A stretch of DNA of 64,000 nucleotides, taken from NCBI RefSeq assembly GCF_028877475.1, contig NZ_CP113527.1, positions 1,171,501-1,235,500 of the forward strand. The letters are read 5' to 3'. The stretch is from Lysinibacillus irui. Lineage in GTDB: Bacteria; Bacillota; Bacilli; Bacillales_A; Planococcaceae. Shown piece by piece: positions 17,181-23,676 of this stretch. How positions within the stretch are numbered: the first letter of the stretch is position 1; every line of letters begins with the position of its first letter. A program made the position numbers and the translations under genes. Under the pieces are notes generated by a model. That model was not told the DNA's origin. It saw nothing but the letters and a program-made list of their open reading frames with translations, and ran no database searches.

Positions 17181-17675
17181 TTTGGGTTTACAAGGACGTT
17201 TTCTGCCTTGCCTATTGCTTTGATTATACAACGCCACAGACAAAATCCATTTTTAAATCAAGAAGAAAATAAGCAATTAATGCAAGCAATGCTCCGTTAT
17301 TACAATGATGAGAAGGATCTGCGGGGTTACCTTTCAGTAGGAGGCTGGGCTCACGGCGCATCTCACGGTGCAGATGTTTTTGTTGAGTTGGTGCAGTGCG
17401 AGGAAAGCAGCGTTGCGATGCTACGTGAGGTTCTTGTCGCTATTTCTGGCATGCTACTTAATGGAATACATATTTTTAGTGATGAAGATGATGAGCGGTT
17501 GGTCAATATCGTGGATACGATGATTGACAAAGAGTTACTGCAACATCAAGAAATTGCTGATTGGAATAGCTGCTTAGCGCAATGCTGCGATTGGCCGAGA
17601 AGTCGCTGTCAGGTGATTGCTCGCGTGAACAGCAAGAATTTTTACACAGTCTCTATTTCAGAAGGGGACAGATAG
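17181..17675 (+). pseudogene. DUF2785 protein, truncated at both ends
   Basis: The frame from about 17184 reads GFTRTFSALPIALIIQRHRQ, then DEKDLRGYLSVGGWAHGASH and GADVFVELVQC, the hallmark region of DUF2785 proteins (about 270 residues when complete). The N-terminal third is missing: a stop lies at 17178-17180. A ribosome-site-like GAGGAGGG at 17169 leads only into a short out-of-frame peptide. The C-terminus ends ISEGDR where sequence of a tyrosine integrase begins, so the 3' end was lost by a junction. A remaining short frame can be translated from TTG 17208, but no intact function is expected. Confidence 0.65.
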
Positions 17676-17805
17676 CCGGGGGAAAAACGGTGCGCCAATT
17701 GATGTAATTCAAAGTTTACTGGGTCATGAAAAGAGTCAGACTACAAAGATATACACTCAGCTAAGCGGAAAGCTAAGACAGGATTTATACAGTAAATACT
17801 TTTAA
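17671..17805 (+). pseudogene. Tyrosine integrase, C-terminal remnant
   Basis: In the +1 frame this segment reads GAPIDVIQSLLGHEKSQTTK then IYTQLSGKLRQDLYSKYF and a stop at 17803-17805. It contains the LLGH motif (fifth catalytic position) and the nucleophile tyrosine in KIYTQ, which are diagnostic of the C-terminal end of tyrosine recombinases. The rest of the catalytic domain (R...K...HxxR) is absent. It overlaps the broken end of the DUF2785 gene. The style of the sequence fits the integrase N-terminal remnant at 10766-10886. Confidence 0.7.
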
Positions 17806-17824
17806 AAACTTTCATTCAATTAAG

Positions 17825-17853
17825 ACACTCATGTAGAAATGGGTGTTTTTTTG
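17825..17853 (+). terminator. Terminator behind the integrase remnant
   Basis: ACACTCAT (17825-17832) pairs with ATGGGTGT (17839-17846) with one G-T pair, followed by a run of seven T. Confidence 0.6.
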
Positions 17854-17880
17854 TTATAGGGCCATATAATTGAATAAGAA
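17854..17880 (+). repeat. Dispersed repeat, right end only
   Basis: TTATAGGGCCATATAATTGA followed by ATAAGAA matches the right end of the family (AGGGCCA-GATT-TTGAATAA) without the hairpin. Confidence 0.4.
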
Positions 17881-17960
17881 ATTATATAAAATAGGAATTT
17901 ATAAATAGAGATAGCGTCAGGAAAACAGTGGATTTATAACGCAAAGGAAGTTTCACTATT

Positions 17961-18006
17961 AAAAAATCTAATTTCTCAGTATTAAAAATGAGAAATTAGG
18001 TTTTTT
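17961..18006 (-). terminator. Terminator of the second DinB gene
   Basis: An 18-bp near-perfect stem (17961-17978 with 17989-18006) encloses a 10-nt loop; on the minus strand it ends in TTTTTT just past the DinB stop. Confidence 0.8.
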
Positions 18007-18023
18007 CATTAATAGAAAGAGAC

Positions 18024-18533
18024 TTATAAGTATTTATCACTAATCACTTTCATATGGTGTAACTCGTGCCCGGCAATGCCATATGCAATGGTACCTACCG
18101 AAACTGGGCTGTTCATTACAGTTCCATTACGAACCCACGCAGCTTCATCAATAGTTGAAATCAGGCTTAACGTATTGGAGCGTACCATGTCTAAACCAGC
18201 TAGTAACTGTCCCCAAGATAATTTGTTGAAGTTTGCCGCAGAAACGTATTGATCTTGATCCATTGATGGGAGTGATTCACCTTCATTTCGTGCAATGGCA
18301 AGCATTCGATAAGACATCACACGTTCCGAGTCGGTCATATGCCCAATCACTTCTTTTAAAGTCCATTTCCCTGGTGCGTACGTCTTGCTTGCAAACTCCT
18401 CTGATACGCTGCCTAAGAGGCTAAGGGTCTTAGTTCGTTGCTTATTCAGTATTTCTTCAATATCTCCATCTGGCACAAGACTAACATACCTATCATGCTC
18501 TGGATTTTCAATAAATAATGGTCGTGGACGCAC
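18024..18533 (-). CDS. DinB-family protein
   Basis: I place the start at GTG 18533 (169 residues), 7 nt after AGGAGG. An ATG at 18548 overlaps that ribosome site and is therefore unlikely. The four-helix DinB fold is indicated by APGKWTLKEVIGHMTDSERV with the first metal-ligand histidine and by GIAGHELHHMKVI with the other two near the C-terminus. Family members are metal-dependent, and several are bacillithiol transferases. It is longer at the N-terminus than the DinB at 11920 and not closely similar to it. It stands alone. Confidence 0.82.
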   Translation of the reverse strand: MRPRPLFIENPEHDRYVSLVPDGDIEEILNKQRTKTLSLLGSVSEEFASKTYAPGKWTLKEVIGHMTDSERVMSYRMLAIARNEGESLPSMDQDQYVSAANFNKLSWGQLLAGLDMVRSNTLSLISTIDEAAWVRNGTVMNSPVSVGTIAYGIAGHELHHMKVISDKYL

Positions 18534-18639
18534 AAGAATCCTCCTCATTGGAATAGTTAATTATGGTTGTAGGGTAATATTCTACTTTCAAGAGAATATT
18601 TCCTTTATTTAATATTTATTTTCATTATCGTTTCGAAAA

Positions 18640-18716
18640 TATCTTCAATAATCGGGCGCATTTGTTGAAGATGAATTGTGCCTTTTTCTGCAATAGGGCA
18701 ATATTGTTGAATAAAA
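18640..18716 (+). repeat. Dispersed repeat, copy 9
   Basis: TTCAATAATCGGGCGCATTT (18643-18662), GAATTGTGCC and the right arm ATAGGGCAATATTGTTGAAT give a complete right module with both outer arms (TTCAATAAT / ATTGTTGAA). Confidence 0.75.
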
Positions 18717-18852
18717 TAAACCTGTAGCTTTGTAATAAAGATTGATTATTTATAATAAAGATCGATAATTTGTACGGCTCTCCTCTATATATTTTTTAGA
18801 GGTTAGATAATTTTTTTATTTGATATTTATGTAAAAACGATTTCGAAGTAAT

Positions 18853-18893
18853 GTACTTAAACTAACGAAGTAGGTTCGTTTAACAATAAAGTG
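18853..18893 (+). repeat. Dispersed repeat, left module only
   Basis: GTACTTAAACTAACGAAGTA followed by GGTTCGTTTAACAATAAAG carries the inverted pair TTAAACTAACGAA / TTCGTTTAA of the left module; no hairpin module follows. Confidence 0.5.
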
Positions 18894-18947
18894 TTAATAT
18901 TTATTTTGAAACAACTAATTTTTGAATCAGAATAACGGATTGAAATC

Positions 18948-18976
18948 TTATAAATCAAAAATAGAGATGGTATAAT
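18948..18976 (+). promoter_or_regulatory. Sigma-A-like promoter of the leader transcript
   Basis: TTATAA (18948-18953), a 17-nt spacer, then TATAAT (18971-18976). It would start a leader of about 160 nt before the CD3324-type gene. Confidence 0.5.
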
Positions 18977-19036
18977 ATGTATTAAATGTAAAGCGAAATT
19001 GTATTAAAATCTAAAATTGCAAGGAGGATTGAGTGT

Positions 19037-19063
19037 ATGAGAAGGTATACTTTTTTTGCATAG
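19037..19063 (+). CDS. Eight-codon leader peptide
   Basis: A strong ribosome site (AAGGAGG, 19021-19027) precedes ATG 19037, which encodes MRRYTFFA and a stop at 19061-19063. The stop codon lies in the stem of one hairpin and beside the arm of another, so translation of this peptide would affect RNA folding upstream of the next gene. This looks like a regulatory leader rather than a functional peptide. Coding of such a short frame is inferred from the ribosome site only. Confidence 0.45.
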   Translation: MRRYTFFA

Positions 19064-19106
19064 CAAAGGCTATTGCATAATAAATTAATTGAAAGTAGCC
19101 TTTGCT
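19057..19106 (+). promoter_or_regulatory. Mutually exclusive hairpins in the leader (attenuator-like)
   Basis: Hairpin 1 pairs TGCATAG (19057-19063) with CTATTGCA (19070-19077). Hairpin 2 pairs AGCAAAGGCTA (19062-19072) perfectly with TAGCCTTTGCT (19096-19106). They share bases and cannot coexist. No T-run follows hairpin 2, so control at translation or RNA stability is more likely than termination. Confidence 0.45.
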
Positions 19107-19144
19107 CTTCCTAAAAGAAATACTAAAAATTTAGGAGTGCAAAA

Positions 19145-19429
19145 ATGAGCTATAAAAAAGCAAAGCATATACTTCCAACTGAGTTGGTGGAGTTAATACA
19201 GAAATATATTGATGGTGAATATATTTATATCCCACGAAGAAAAGATAATAAAAAGAGTTGGGGGTCCAGTACTGCAACCAGAGGAGAATTGGATCTAAGA
19301 AATTCTAATATATATAATGATTATCTATCGGGGTTGAATATAGCTTCTTTGTGTGAAAAATATTATTTGTCATCAAAAAGTATTCAAAGAATTGTATTAA
19401 AAGAAAAAAGAAAAAGAACGAATTTTTAA
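19145..19429 (+). CDS. CD3324-family small HTH protein
   Basis: The 94-residue protein has the CD3324 pattern: LPTELVELIQKYIDGEYIYI then PRRKDNKKSWGSSTATRGEL, and a C-terminal helix-turn-helix (YLSGLNIASLCEKYYLSSKS, IQRIVLKEKRKR). It is probably a DNA-binding regulator; targets are unknown. TAGGAG precedes ATG 19145. It is preceded by the leader with competing hairpins and followed by a strong terminator, so it forms its own transcription unit. Family assignment is from memory of the sequence pattern. Confidence 0.7.
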   Translation: MSYKKAKHILPTELVELIQKYIDGEYIYIPRRKDNKKSWGSSTATRGELDLRNSNIYNDYLSGLNIASLCEKYYLSSKSIQRIVLKEKRKRTNF

Positions 19430-19432
19430 ATT

Positions 19433-19473
19433 AAGCCAATGTGGTTTTATGCCGCATTGGCTTATTTTTTTTT
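19433..19473 (+). terminator. Terminator after the CD3324-type gene
   Basis: AAGCCAATGTGG (19433-19444) pairs with CCGCATTGGCTT (19452-19463), followed by a run of nine T. Confidence 0.9.
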
Positions 19474-19682
19474 ATGAAATAAGTTTGAGGTTTTTTCAAG
19501 TAATGTAAGTCAGATATAATCTAATCAACTCTTATAAAAGGTAAGGGGAACCAGTAATTGATTTTTGAGACCTAAGCGTAGTTTATCTAGATTATTTAAC
19601 TGAAGTGGAAGTATATATTGGGCGGACATTGTTACTTAAGGAATTGTTTTTTGTGCAAAAAAAATGAATAGGGGGGATAGAT

Positions 19683-20279
19683 ATGAACAATTTATTTACA
19701 ATAGATTGTGGTGACATATTACTGAGAGAATTTAGAATTGAAGATGCTGATGCTATTTATGAGCTTACTTCACAACCTGAAGTTTATAATTTTCTGCCAG
19801 ATTGGCGTTCAACAAAAGAACAACGATTAAACTGGGTCACGAATTATGAAATACCAGACAATAAAAAGTTTTTGTTAGCTGTACCTAATATTAGTGGTGC
19901 TAATTATTTAAAGTTGGGAATTATATTGAAGGAAACTGGAGAATTTATTGGTTTCTGCAATACAGGTATTAAAGAAGAGCTAAGTGAACCAAACCGAGAA
20001 ATTGTTTATGCAATTTCAAAGCAATACAGTTGTCGTGGATACACAACAACTGCAGTAAAAGGATTGATAAAATATTTGTTTGAGAATACAGATGTAGAGC
20101 TACTTAATACAGTTGTTCTACCTCACAATTTAGGCTCAAATAAAGTTATCCAAAAGTGCGGATTTCGTATTAAGGGAGAAATTGAAATTGAAGACCAAAT
20201 TCATTTTCATTACACCCTTAACAAAAAGGATTGGAAAGAAAGGGAAAAAACCACTAAGGCTATTGAAATATTCAACTAG
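19683..20279 (+). CDS. GNAT-family N-acetyltransferase (RimJ/RimL type)
   Basis: The 198-residue protein has the RimJ/RimL-like start (LLREFRIEDADAIYELTSQP) and acetyl-CoA site (YAISKQYSCRGYTTTAVKGL), with VVLPHNLGSNKVIQKCGFRI as the C-terminal signature. GGGGGG lies before ATG 19683. It probably acetylates a protein N-terminus or small amine; the substrate is unknown. It is a single gene. Confidence 0.85.
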   Translation: MNNLFTIDCGDILLREFRIEDADAIYELTSQPEVYNFLPDWRSTKEQRLNWVTNYEIPDNKKFLLAVPNISGANYLKLGIILKETGEFIGFCNTGIKEELSEPNREIVYAISKQYSCRGYTTTAVKGLIKYLFENTDVELLNTVVLPHNLGSNKVIQKCGFRIKGEIEIEDQIHFHYTLNKKDWKEREKTTKAIEIFN

Positions 20280-20285
20280 TGGGAG

Positions 20286-20416
20286 TGTTTCAACAATAAT
20301 ATAGACGTTTACTTACTAACCAAGCAGCGTCCCTGTAATAAGTGGACGGAATGTTCTGGCGCATTTCTTTAATAAGGAATGTGTCTTTTTCCATTTAAGG
20401 GCCAGATTGTTGAACA
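20286..20416 (+). repeat. Dispersed repeat, copy 10 (longest)
   Basis: The outer arms are TTCAACAAT (20289-20297) and GATTGTTGAA (20405-20414). The interior holds two hairpin-like parts: GACGTTTACTTAC...AGCGTCC, and GGCGCATTTCTTTAATAAGG then AATGTGTC. The right end is AAGGGCCA. It begins 7 nt after the acetyltransferase stop. Confidence 0.75.
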
Positions 20417-20586
20417 ATACCTTAAAAAAAATTGGATTTTTATCTTAGAGTATAGATAAGATTGTGAAGGATTGTAGGTTTTCAAATTTGATATTTCTGT
20501 TATTATTTTTTTCTTTTGTGATAGATTTATCGTATTCATTTCGTATTACATAGTAGGTACCAATATTCATTGAGCGGGGTGAACAA

Positions 20587-21126
20587 TTGAAAATTACAGA
20601 GAACAATGTTGTACAACACATACAGAAAAAAAATGAAAAAGCAATTCCTTTTATTATTAATCAGTATGGTGGTTTACTTACAGCAATCATTAAACGTCAT
20701 TTAAATTACCAGCAGCAAGATTATGAAGAATGCCTTGATGATGTTTTATTATCGATATGGAATAATATTCATTCCTTTGATCCTAAGAAAAATTCATTCA
20801 AACATTGGATTGCAGCGATTGCAAAGTATAAAGCAATTGATTATCAAAGAAGACAAATTACCATACAAAATCAGCAATTTTTAGTTTCAGAAATTGATGA
20901 TTGCTTGGTAAAAGCACAACAAACATCAGAAGAAAATTGCGTTGAGGAACTCCTTGAGCAATTGTCAGCTGGTGAGCGGAAAATCTTTGAAAAATACTAT
21001 TTAGAAGGAACCCCTTCAAGTGAAATAGCAAAAGAATTTGATGCGAAAGAGTCTTGGGTTTATAACAAGCTTTCCAGAGGACGTAAAAAGCTTAAAAGTA
21101 TTTTAGTTCAAAAAAATGGGGTGTGA
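20587..21126 (+). CDS. RNA polymerase sigma factor, sigma-70 family (ECF-like)
   Basis: The 179-residue protein starts at TTG 20587 after GGGGTG. Region 2 is visible as DYEECLDDVLLSIWNNIHSF then KKNSFKHWIAAIAKYKAIDY, with YQRR at its end. Region 4 is SAGERKIFEKYYLEGTPSSE then IAKEFDAKESWVYNKLSRGR. Such factors direct polymerase to a small regulon in response to an envelope signal. It overlaps the upstream end of the anti-sigma gene by context; the two form one operon. Confidence 0.88.
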   Translation: MKITENNVVQHIQKKNEKAIPFIINQYGGLLTAIIKRHLNYQQQDYEECLDDVLLSIWNNIHSFDPKKNSFKHWIAAIAKYKAIDYQRRQITIQNQQFLVSEIDDCLVKAQQTSEENCVEELLEQLSAGERKIFEKYYLEGTPSSEIAKEFDAKESWVYNKLSRGRKKLKSILVQKNGV

Positions 21127-21137
21127 GGAGTGAGAAT

Positions 21138-22241
21138 ATGTCTATTTATAAAGATTTAAATGATATGAATATAGATTTGGAACAGTATGAAGAACAAAAC
21201 CTTACAAACTTCGAGAAAAAGAAATGGGAAAAGCGTATATTGAAAAAAATTTGTAAAGAAAAGCCATCTCACGTAAAGAAATATTTAGGAGTTACAGCAA
21301 CTGTAGCAATGATTTTTAGTTTGATTATTGTTACAGGTTTAATTTCACCAACGATGGCTGCGACGATGAAAGAAGTGCCTTTATTATCATCTGTTTTTAA
21401 ATTTACAGGGGATCTTGGTTTACACGCCGCAGATGAAAAGGGACTCTCAACAAAATTGAATATAAGCGCTACGCATGAAGGCTTTACATTAAATGTAACA
21501 GAAGTAGTGTATGACGGTACACGGGTTGTAATTGGGATTGAACGCCATCATATAGAAGGTGAATATTCAAAAGAAAGTTTATCAGATCAAATGAGTAATA
21601 TTGAATTTTTACTAAATGGTGAACCATTGAATCACACCAATTTTAGTAGTGTTTCTGAACAACCAAGTAAGGATAAGAATTCCGTAATTCTTGAATTTGC
21701 AGATTTGAAAAACCAAGGTGGAAGTCCTTTTCCAAAGCAATTTAATTTGACATTATCTGCTACAATAACTGGGATCTCTGAACCTTTTAAAATGGATATT
21801 CCAGTGAGTGATATTGGTAACTATGTAAACCTACAACCTAATATAAGTAGAAAGTACAAGAATAATCGGTTTACTATTGAACAAATTATGCTAACTCCTA
21901 TTACAACTAGTATTACGACAAGAATAGCCTTGCTTGATAAATCAACTTCTGTAGATTTCCGGGAAGGAATAAGTATCGAAGTTTATGATGAACAAGGGCA
22001 TGAACTAAAACTAATTAATGGCAATGGTCGCCGTGAGACAAATAAAGGAAATAGCGATTTCATCATGGATTTACGGTTACATCCATTTGAAACTTTACCA
22101 AAAGCCATTACAATCAAACCGTATATCTATCTTTATAACGACGACTCAAAAGGAACATATCAAGAGGATGAAAATGGTGACCCAGTCATTCAATACGTTC
22201 CAGAACTAGAAATAACAATACCAATTAACTCACAAGAATAA
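21138..22241 (+). CDS. DUF4179 membrane-bound anti-sigma factor
   Basis: Start ATG 21138 follows GAGGAG (21125-21130), giving 367 residues. Residues 1-50 form a cytoplasmic helical part expected to bind the sigma factor. One membrane helix follows at about 53-75 (YLGVTATVAMIFSLIIVTGL). Next come the DUF4179 start (AATMKEVPLLSSVFKFTGDL) and an extracellular beta-rich DUF5643-like region. It starts 11 nt past the sigma factor stop, the standard sigma/anti-sigma pairing. The signal it senses is unknown. Confidence 0.85.
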   Translation: MSIYKDLNDMNIDLEQYEEQNLTNFEKKKWEKRILKKICKEKPSHVKKYLGVTATVAMIFSLIIVTGLISPTMAATMKEVPLLSSVFKFTGDLGLHAADEKGLSTKLNISATHEGFTLNVTEVVYDGTRVVIGIERHHIEGEYSKESLSDQMSNIEFLLNGEPLNHTNFSSVSEQPSKDKNSVILEFADLKNQGGSPFPKQFNLTLSATITGISEPFKMDIPVSDIGNYVNLQPNISRKYKNNRFTIEQIMLTPITTSITTRIALLDKSTSVDFREGISIEVYDEQGHELKLINGNGRRETNKGNSDFIMDLRLHPFETLPKAITIKPYIYLYNDDSKGTYQEDENGDPVIQYVPELEITIPINSQE

Positions 22242-22352
22242 AAAAGTACAGAAAGTGTGGCAAAGCTAACCTTCTGTACGAACTAATCAATGAGTACCTT
22301 GCATAGCTTATTTAGAACTATAAGCGATTTTAGGAATAAGCCCATATTTTAG

Positions 22353-22397
22353 TTATCCCATTAAAGGGCGCTGTTTTTGCGCTACATGGATGGATAA
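22353..22397. repeat. Second repeat type, TTATCC...GGATAA cruciform
   Basis: TTATCC (22353-22358) and GGATAA (22392-22397) enclose a GGCGC/GCGCT inner stem. It is unlike the main repeat family and was seen once. The rest of 22280-22640 shows only an AACCCGT/ACGGGTT hairpin near 22570-22593 and no gene. Confidence 0.4.
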
Positions 22398-22644
22398 CGG
22401 GGCAGAATAATGGAATTAAGAAAAAATTCCTAAATTTAATTTTAGTATCGAGGAATTACACTTTTTAGAATTAGAATTTCCCTAACATTGTAATTCCGCA
22501 TTTTCTTAAACTACATCAAGTTGTATGTGTAAAATATCGCTGAAAAAAGTGCAGAATACCTTCTGAAGCAACCCGTCCTAGATTAGAACGGGTTAGCTTT
22601 ACTGGTTATAAAATTAAATAGCTATATTGTCACTTTATATTACT

Positions 22645-22710
22645 TCATCTGGTGGTTGTGTCTTTCTCCAGCCATAAAACTGCATGTCGTCTTTTAATTA
22701 AATAAATCAT
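22645..22710 (-). CDS. Putative 21-residue small protein
   Basis: AAAGGTGGG lies before ATG 22710, encoding MIYLIKRRHAVLWLEKDTTT and R, then TGA. The short hydrophobic start and basic centre are seen, but I recognise no family. It lies 37 nt downstream of the YrzI-type gene on the same strand and could be part of its mRNA. An overlapping alternative frame (MQFYGWRKTQPPDEVI) lacks a clear ribosome site. In B. subtilis the yrzI mRNA also carries additional very short frames, which supports a real operon by analogy. Confidence 0.4.
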   Translation of the reverse strand: MIYLIKRRHAVLWLEKDTTTR

Positions 22711-22747
22711 TTCAATTCCCACCTTTCATGTTTTTTAAAGAACAAAA

Positions 22748-22894
22748 TTAAAATTGACGAATACGAATATAATTTTCTACTTTTCTTCGGTTCTCTTCAA
22801 AGATTTTTTTCACGTATTCATCATGAAGTGCTTTCTCAAGAGAGATCTCACGTTTTGTAATGGTTATCGTGAGAGCAAAAATGTTTAATATCAT
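22748..22894 (-). CDS. YrzI-family small protein
   Basis: A 48-residue protein starts at ATG 22894 behind a near-perfect ribosome site (AAGGAGGTGATAATAA). It begins MILNIFALTITITKREISLE, matching the YrzI pattern (MTLN-hydrophobic-TITI-x-KR), and continues with a charged helix (EYVKKIFEENRRKVENYIRI). YrzI proteins are widespread in Bacillales and of unknown function; in B. subtilis the yrzI mRNA is reported as a target of the ribosome-associated RNase Rae1. Two terminators lie between it and the upstream small gene. Confidence 0.75.
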   Translation of the reverse strand: MILNIFALTITITKREISLEKALHDEYVKKIFEENRRKVENYIRIRQF

Positions 22895-22920
22895 TTATTA
22901 TCACCTCCTTAAATTACCAC

Positions 22921-22950
22921 AAAAAAACCGTAGAGAGACTCCCCTACGGT
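22921..22950 (-). terminator. Terminator directly upstream of the YrzI gene
   Basis: On the minus strand ACCGTAG (22950-22944) pairs with CTACGGT (22933-22927), followed by seven T. It ends only about 27 nt before the YrzI start, so YrzI expression must pass it or start inside it. Confidence 0.8.
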
Positions 22951-22961
22951 GAAAAAAGGCA

Positions 22962-22998
22962 CAAAAATACCGCAGGGGCACACTTCTCCCCGCGGTAT
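22962..22998 (-). terminator. Terminator of the 30-residue small gene
   Basis: On the minus strand ATACCGC (22998-22992) pairs with GCGGTAT (22973-22967), with a GGGG/CCCC extension, followed by TTTTTG and, beyond, TTTTTT. Confidence 0.75.
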
Positions 22999-23022
22999 GG
23001 GTATGCTTAAATATAAAAAACC

Positions 23023-23115
23023 TTAAGCGATCCATTCCGATCTGGTCGAATGTGTGTGTTTCATTTTTACTGAAGTTGTAACTACCAATGACATCAATTT
23101 AACGATAACGATCAT
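23023..23115 (-). CDS. Putative 30-residue hydrophobic small protein
   Basis: AAGGAGG lies 9 nt before ATG 23115. The product reads MIVIVKLMSLVVTTSVKMKH then THSTRSEWIA. The N-terminal hydrophobic strand followed by a K/R/H-rich tail resembles the start of the YrzI protein next door (hydrophobic-T-x-T-basic). It has its own sigma-A promoter (23155-23183) and its own terminator, so it is a compact, probably well-expressed unit. A small membrane-active or leader peptide are both possible. Function is unknown. Confidence 0.55.
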   Translation of the reverse strand: MIVIVKLMSLVVTTSVKMKHTHSTRSEWIA

Positions 23116-23154
23116 TTCATTCGACCTCCTTAAGAATTTTTTGATTACTTTGTA

Positions 23155-23183
23155 ATTATATCCATCTTTAAGTTGTTTGTAAA
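23155..23183 (-). promoter_or_regulatory. Near-consensus sigma-A promoter
   Basis: On the minus strand TTTACA (23183-23178), exactly 17 nt, TATAAT (23160-23155). Transcription would begin near 23148, about 30 nt before the 30-residue gene. Nothing else is seen in 23184-23676. Confidence 0.75.
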
Positions 23184-23676
23184 CATCTTTTACTAAGTTT
23201 CCCTGATTTAGTTAATGATGACTAGAAAAACTCTTTGCTACTTTACCTTGTAGTAAAGAGAAGATATAGAAGACTTAAAGCCAAAAAACATAATTATTAT
23301 TAAGACAGAGATTTCAGAAGTCGTTTAGAATTTTTAAGGCTTGAGAATTTTTAGTACTTAAAGTAAAGGGTGGCTTTTTAAAGGGTAATTTTGATGTCCT
23401 TTACTCGATTTTTTCTCCTATATTAATCTTAATTAGAGTTTTATTTTGACTTTCTTTTAGTTTTGTCTTCAGTGAAATCCCCTAGTTAGGGTTCTTTGTT
23501 GTTTTTACTAAAATTAAATTGTTTTTATTTGAATTTAACACTACATATCGAACTAAGTATCTACTGTAATAAAATTAATATTGTAATATACTATTTTAAA
23601 TAGGTTAACAATGTTAATTTATGTTTTAATCAAAAATCTCTAGAAAATTTAGTGAAAAATTAGAAGGAGTCCTAAA

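Noticed and set aside
373..20416. Recurring TTCAACAATCGGGCGC sequences as a CRISPR array
   Set aside because: Copies are kilobases apart, vary in length, have inner hairpins and no regular spacers; no cas gene is present.
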